Positions 32,593 to 36,104 of a stretch of DNA of 36,104 bases are shown in pieces. The DNA lies in contig URXE01000017.1 in NCBI GenBank assembly GCA_900551815.1, positions 1 to 36,104 of the forward strand, given 5' to 3'. How positions within the stretch are numbered: the stretch's first letter is position 1; each line of letters opens with the position of its first letter. The notes beneath the pieces were generated by a model. That model was given only the letters and a program-made list of their open reading frames with translations. It made no database searches and had not been told where the DNA came from. This stretch comes from an uncultured Collinsella sp. (lineage in GTDB: Bacteria > Actinomycetota > Coriobacteriia > Coriobacteriales > Coriobacteriaceae). The position numbers and the translations under genes are program-made.

Positions 32593-33738
32593 CTACACGT
32601 AGACCTTGTCGAGACGCATGCCAAAGCCGCAAGCAACCTCGTAGTTAATCGTGCCGCGCAGGCGAGCCATCTCGTCCATGGTGATCTCGGCATCACCATC
32701 GCGGCCGACAATGATCATCTCGTCGCCATGCTCGGCCTCGGGAATCTCATGCGCCGGATTGGACTGGATGGCGACCATAAACTGGTCCATGCAGATGTTA
32801 CCCACCTGACGCACACGTTCACCGCGATACAGCACGTCCATGCGATTGGAGAGCGTACGTGAAAGACCGTCGGCATATCCAATCGGCAGCGTGCAAATCT
32901 GAACGCGTGTGCGCGGCACGCGATAGGTAAATCCGTAGCCCACGCCTTCGCCCATTGCAGGATGTGACACACGCGTCACGCGCGCATGAACGCTCATGAC
33001 AGGGTCCAGCTGCATCACGCGGCTGCTCAGCTCGCACGGCTGCAGGCCATATAGACCGATGCCGGCGCGAATCATATCAAAATGCATCGAGGGATCGAGC
33101 ATCGAGGACGGCGTATTGGCACAGTGCACGATACCGCACTCAAAGCCCGCGTCCTTAATGGCTTGAACGGCCTCGGTAAAGCGCTGGCACTGCAGCTTAT
33201 AGTCCCAACCGCCAGGCTCATCGGCCGTTGCGAAGTGCGTAAAGACGCCATCGCACTGGATACCGCGATGGAAGCTAATGCCACGAACAAAGTCGAGCAC
33301 CTGCGTGTAGTGAACACCGATGCGGTTCATGCCCGTCTCGATGGCTAGATGGTACTTGCCCACCTTGCCTGCCGCGACAGCACACTCGCCATAGGCAAGG
33401 GCGAAATCGGACGTATAGACCGAAGGCATGATATCGAACTCGAGCAACGTCGGAATGGCCTCGATAGGCGGCTCGCTCAGGATCAGGATGGGTTTTGTGA
33501 TCCCGCCCTGTCGAAGCTCAACGCCTTCACTAACCGTCGCCACGGCAAACATGTCGGCACCGGCCGAATACATGATTTTGGCGCACTCGACGGCACCATG
33601 GCCATAAGCATCGGCCTTCACTACGCAGCACAGTCGCTGACGTGGATCGAGCAGATTCTTGTAAGCCCTCGTGTTACGGCGAAGCGCCCCTCGGTCAATC
33701 TCAACCCAGGACCAGCGCGTCAAATCGGCTTTATTCAT
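32593..33738 (-). CDS. alr: Alanine racemase
   Basis: 381 residues; PLP enzyme converting L- to D-alanine for peptidoglycan. PLP lysine in VVKADAYGHGA (Lys41); the opposing catalytic tyrosine lies in GVGYGFTYRVPRTR; GTINYEVACGFGMRL closes the protein. Starts two bases after the nnrE/nnrD stop and has no separate promoter. The nnr-alr-tsaE neighbourhood is widespread in bacteria. Confidence 0.96.
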   Translation of the reverse strand: MNKADLTRWSWVEIDRGALRRNTRAYKNLLDPRQRLCCVVKADAYGHGAVECAKIMYSAGADMFAVATVSEGVELRQGGITKPILILSEPPIEAIPTLLEFDIMPSVYTSDFALAYGECAVAAGKVGKYHLAIETGMNRIGVHYTQVLDFVRGISFHRGIQCDGVFTHFATADEPGGWDYKLQCQRFTEAVQAIKDAGFECGIVHCANTPSSMLDPSMHFDMIRAGIGLYGLQPCELSSRVMQLDPVMSVHARVTRVSHPAMGEGVGYGFTYRVPRTRVQICTLPIGYADGLSRTLSNRMDVLYRGERVRQVGNICMDQFMVAIQSNPAHEIPEAEHGDEMIIVGRDGDAEITMDEMARLRGTINYEVACGFGMRLDKVYV

Positions 33739-33740
33739 GA

Positions 33741-35357
33741 TTAGTCATCCGACCCTTCGTCCATGATTCCCAGATCATCGAGTGCATCCTTTGCCGCCAA
33801 TTCCATGGCAGGACCGATCAAGTCGATCAGGTCGGTTGCAATAACACTCTTCTCACCATACTCCGTCGCCGCGGCAAAACCCGCGTAGCTGTGAAGCGCA
33901 ACGGCATACGAATACAGCAGCTCCCAGCGATCCATCTCATCACGCATGGTAGCCAGTGTGCCAGCCAAAATGCCCGCAAGAACATCGCCCGAACCGGCAG
34001 TCGCCAACGACGCCGGACCCGAGAGCGGCAAAAGCACGCGCTCAACGCCACAGATAGCCGTCGTCGGCCCCTTGGCAATAACTACGAGATTGTCGGAGCC
34101 AGCAGCCCAGACAACCTTCTGCGCGGCCGCAATTGCAGTCCCCAGATCGTTAACCTCGTCACCGGCAACCAAGCGCGAAAGCTCGCGATAGTGCGGCGTC
34201 ATGACGAGCGGCTGCTCACGGCGGTACATCTCAGGGTTGCTATCGATACCGTCGATAGCAATCTTAGAAAGGCAGTTGAGCGCATCGGCATCGAGGATCA
34301 ACGGCACATCAAGCTCTAACAAGCCCGAAACCACCTGCATGGCACCGGCAGACGTCGTCATGCCGGGACCGCACAGTACGCAGCTGTACTTCTTTGCAAT
34401 CTCGCACACGGTCATACGAGCAGCGGCACCAAAAGAGCCGCGGGAATCGGACGGAATAGCAAAAACCGGAATCGAGGGAAGTGCCATACGAATAAGATTG
34501 GCGCACGCATCGGGCGTCGCGACAGCCACATAGCCGGCACCCGCGCGGGCAGCAGACTTGGCGGCCATGATGGCAGCGCCAGGATACTGCGCCGAGCCGG
34601 CAACAATAAGGACGGAACCGCGAGAATACTTATCGATATTCGTGGGCAGCGGAGCAAAGAAATCCACCAGGTCACCGGGCTCGACAATCTCGGCGGCATG
34701 ATCGACATCATCGATGACCTCATCAAGGCGATCATAGAGGCTACCGCACACCAGATCACCGGCGTACTCGGGGCCATCAGCGCTGTAGAGGCCAATCTTG
34801 GGCGTGATCATCGTGACGGTACGCTCGGCACGGATGCAGTCGTCGTCGACAACACCGGTTTCGGCATTCAGACCCGAAGGAACATCGATGGACACCACAT
34901 GGTCGGCGCAGTCGTTAACCGTCGGAATCCAGATGGAAAACGGCGCACGCAGGTCACCGTGGAAACCGGTACCAAAAATAGCGTCAACAACAACGTTGGC
35001 CTTATCGATCAAAACCTCAAGCTCATCTCGTGAGGGACCGACGCACACATGTACGTCACGACCGGCGGTACGGCGGGCAACATGGCGAGCCAGAGCGGCA
35101 GGAATCTCATCCGGCTCAACCGGAGACACGATATCCACATCAACGCCCTTATGACTCAAAATATCAGCCGCGACCCAGCCGTCGCCACCGTTGTTGCCAA
35201 AACCGACCAGAACAAGGACGCGATCGGGATTGAGTTTTAGAATTTCACTAGCAGCAAACTCACCCGCCAGTTCCATAAGCTCGGCCTTCGAAGTTCCTTC
35301 GCGTTCGATAATATCTTCGAGGCGAACGACTTCCTCGGTACTCAAAACCGGTTTCAT
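33741..35357 (-). CDS. nnrD: Bifunctional NAD(P)H-hydrate epimerase / ADP-dependent NAD(P)H-hydrate dehydratase
   Basis: 538 residues; repairs hydrated NAD(P)H. N-terminal epimerase (NnrE, ~1-215; VGFGNNGGDGWVAA, VVDAIFGTGFHG, SIDVPSGLNAETG) and C-terminal ribokinase-like dehydratase (NnrD, ~235-525; SRGSVLIVAGSAQYPGAA, GPGMTTSAG, ILDADALN, MTPHYREL, and ATP/ADP-site GSGDVLAGILAG). C terminus carries a short acidic tail. The ATG follows the acpS stop directly (TAG-ATG); AGGAG lies six bases upstream. Confidence 0.95.
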   Translation of the reverse strand: MKPVLSTEEVVRLEDIIEREGTSKAELMELAGEFAASEILKLNPDRVLVLVGFGNNGGDGWVAADILSHKGVDVDIVSPVEPDEIPAALARHVARRTAGRDVHVCVGPSRDELEVLIDKANVVVDAIFGTGFHGDLRAPFSIWIPTVNDCADHVVSIDVPSGLNAETGVVDDDCIRAERTVTMITPKIGLYSADGPEYAGDLVCGSLYDRLDEVIDDVDHAAEIVEPGDLVDFFAPLPTNIDKYSRGSVLIVAGSAQYPGAAIMAAKSAARAGAGYVAVATPDACANLIRMALPSIPVFAIPSDSRGSFGAAARMTVCEIAKKYSCVLCGPGMTTSAGAMQVVSGLLELDVPLILDADALNCLSKIAIDGIDSNPEMYRREQPLVMTPHYRELSRLVAGDEVNDLGTAIAAAQKVVWAAGSDNLVVIAKGPTTAICGVERVLLPLSGPASLATAGSGDVLAGILAGTLATMRDEMDRWELLYSYAVALHSYAGFAAATEYGEKSVIATDLIDLIGPAMELAAKDALDDLGIMDEGSDD

Positions 35358-35897
35358 CTATGCTCCTAGCGTATCTTGCGAAGCATCGCCCTGGTGCTCC
35401 GTCAAAGCTGAATTTTGCAGTTGCTCAAGCTCATCTAAAACCGAGCGAGCCTCTTTATAAGTTTGTGCAACGCGTTCCTTGGTGCTCACCTTTTCTTCCT
35501 TAGGCTTAGGTCGAACATCCTCGGTGATCGCAATGGCATTGGCTACGGCCAAATCACCCGTCAAGGTAATGGAAAGCGCAACTTCAACGACGCCCAACTC
35601 TTGAGCAATCTCGAGCGCTCGACCCGAAAGCACAGCTTTAGGCTTTCCAAGCTTATCGCGCGTTACCGAGACGTCTTTGCGGCCGACGCCCTGACTAAAA
35701 CCCGTACCAAGAGCCTTGAGAACCGCTTCACGAGAAGCAAAACGGCTCGCATAGTGCGCCGCAGGACGCGATGAAGCGTCGCAATATGCGCACTCTTCTT
35801 CGGTAAACACACGCCGAGCAAACGACGGCGTCTTTTCAAGGATTGATTTCATGCGGGAAATCTCGACGATATCAACGCCGATACCAGCTTCAGCCAT
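35358..35897 (-). CDS. acpS: Holo-[acyl-carrier-protein] synthase with C-terminal extension
   Basis: 179 residues; transfers 4'-phosphopantetheine from CoA to acyl carrier protein. GIGVDIVEISRMKSIL holds the Mg-binding Asp; RFASREAVLKALGTGFSQG and SITLTGDLAVANAIA complete the family pattern. Typical AcpS is ~120-130 residues; here ~50 charged residues (from about 128) are added that look helical (KVSTKERVAQTYKEARSVL). GGAGGTGA sits just before the ATG at 35897; an upstream in-frame ATG overlaps that site and is rejected. First gene of the operon. Confidence 0.93.
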   Translation of the reverse strand: MAEAGIGVDIVEISRMKSILEKTPSFARRVFTEEECAYCDASSRPAAHYASRFASREAVLKALGTGFSQGVGRKDVSVTRDKLGKPKAVLSGRALEIAQELGVVEVALSITLTGDLAVANAIAITEDVRPKPKEEKVSTKERVAQTYKEARSVLDELEQLQNSALTEHQGDASQDTLGA

Positions 35898-35926
35898 GTT
35901 CACCTCCATATTGCACAGACTAAGTT

Positions 35927-35956
35927 ATTGTAGCCCGTTAACGGAAGATACGACAA
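35927..35956 (-). promoter_or_regulatory. Promoter of the acpS-nnr-alr-udg-tsaE-tsaBD operon
   Basis: Minus strand TTGTCG (plus 35951-35956), 18-base spacer, TACAAT (plus 35927-35932), about 30 bases before the acpS start. No other plausible promoter is seen up to the end of the operon. Confidence 0.6.
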
Positions 35957-36003
35957 ACGAGGGTCATAAAACACAGCGAGTTTGTTAGATCTGGCTTTAA
36001 CGC

Positions 36004-36033
36004 AAAAAAGGGGGAGGCCGCGAGGCCTCCCCC
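36004..36033 (-). terminator. Intrinsic terminator for a gene entering from the right
   Basis: GGGGGAGGCC-GCGA-GGCCTCCCCC, 10-bp perfect stem; on the minus strand it is followed by TTTTTT. Confidence 0.9.
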
Positions 36034-36037
36034 TTCT

Positions 36038-36104
36038 TCAGTCCGTTGCGACGGCTCGGTGCCGTCCACCGGTCAGCGGCGCCCTGGCCTCCCACGGGCT
36101 GACC
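36038..36104 (-). CDS. Possible 3' end of a minus-strand coding region (runs off the right edge)
   Basis: One minus-strand frame is open from the edge and stops with TGA at 36040-36038, four bases before the terminator; it would end WEARAPLTGGRHRAVATD. Product not recognised. The same bases can also fold (GGTCAGC/GCTGACC), so a structured RNA is an alternative. Confidence 0.25.
   Translation of the reverse strand, partial: VSPWEARAPLTGGRHRAVATD

Noticed and set aside
36038..36104. tmRNA, RNase P RNA or SRP RNA 3' end at the right edge
   Set aside because: No matching conserved termini seen; only a short self-complementary stretch, and an open frame with a stop just before the terminator is at least as likely.

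Overview
This is a high-GC, single-contig chromosomal window whose gene content points to a gut Coriobacteriia bacterium, most likely Collinsella. That assignment is inferred from a TsaB-RimI-TsaD fusion, a CwlM-like protein, both PTS and ABC sugar import, and the GC-rich codon use. No rRNA, phage, complete insertion sequence or CRISPR array is visible. The window is dense and housekeeping-like, with a carbohydrate-uptake core and several unusual intergenic structures.

Left part (1-7.4 kb): a minus-strand sugar-phosphate cluster (two overlapping HutC-type GntR regulators, an SIS-domain isomerase/deglycase and the start of a second SIS gene), a small hypothetical gene, a LacI regulator, then murB on the plus strand. 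A Tat-exported coiled-coil cell-wall hydrolase runs on the minus strand. Middle (7.6-21.3 kb): an alpha-glucan and sugar region. It holds galE, malQ (4-alpha-glucanotransferase) and glgP (phosphorylase) on plus; a complete oligosaccharide ABC transporter (binding lipoprotein, two permeases, ATPase) and a GntR regulator on minus; and a plus-strand PTS IICB permease fused to a HAD phosphatase. A shared dyad close to TTGTTTAAACAA lies in front of malQ, the binding-protein gene, the regulator and the PTS gene, which suggests one regulon that couples import to intracellular glucan breakdown.

Right part (21.4-36.1 kb): a polyprenyl diphosphate synthase, a CwlM-like cytoplasmic pseudo-amidase, and tRNA-Gln(UUG) followed by tRNA-derived repeat debris. 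Next come a large protein with a JetD-like Toprim domain, cstA behind a structured leader with an intrinsic terminator, and a tight minus-strand operon acpS - nnrE/nnrD - alr - uracil-DNA glycosylase - tsaE - tsaB/rimI/tsaD driven from a promoter near 35.94 kb.

The most unusual feature is a three-copy intergenic element (6000-6124, 23999-24135, 28927-29061). A conserved core with an inner TTAAT-loop hairpin is enclosed by a 28-34 bp outer helix whose sequence differs completely between copies yet remains paired. Each copy sits 7-12 bases after the stop codon of a minus-strand gene, in the same orientation. It looks like a structured 3'-UTR RNA or a mobile palindromic element. Second in interest are the attenuator-like cstA leader and an array of six alternating 15-base inverted repeats at about 40-base spacing (12895-13110).
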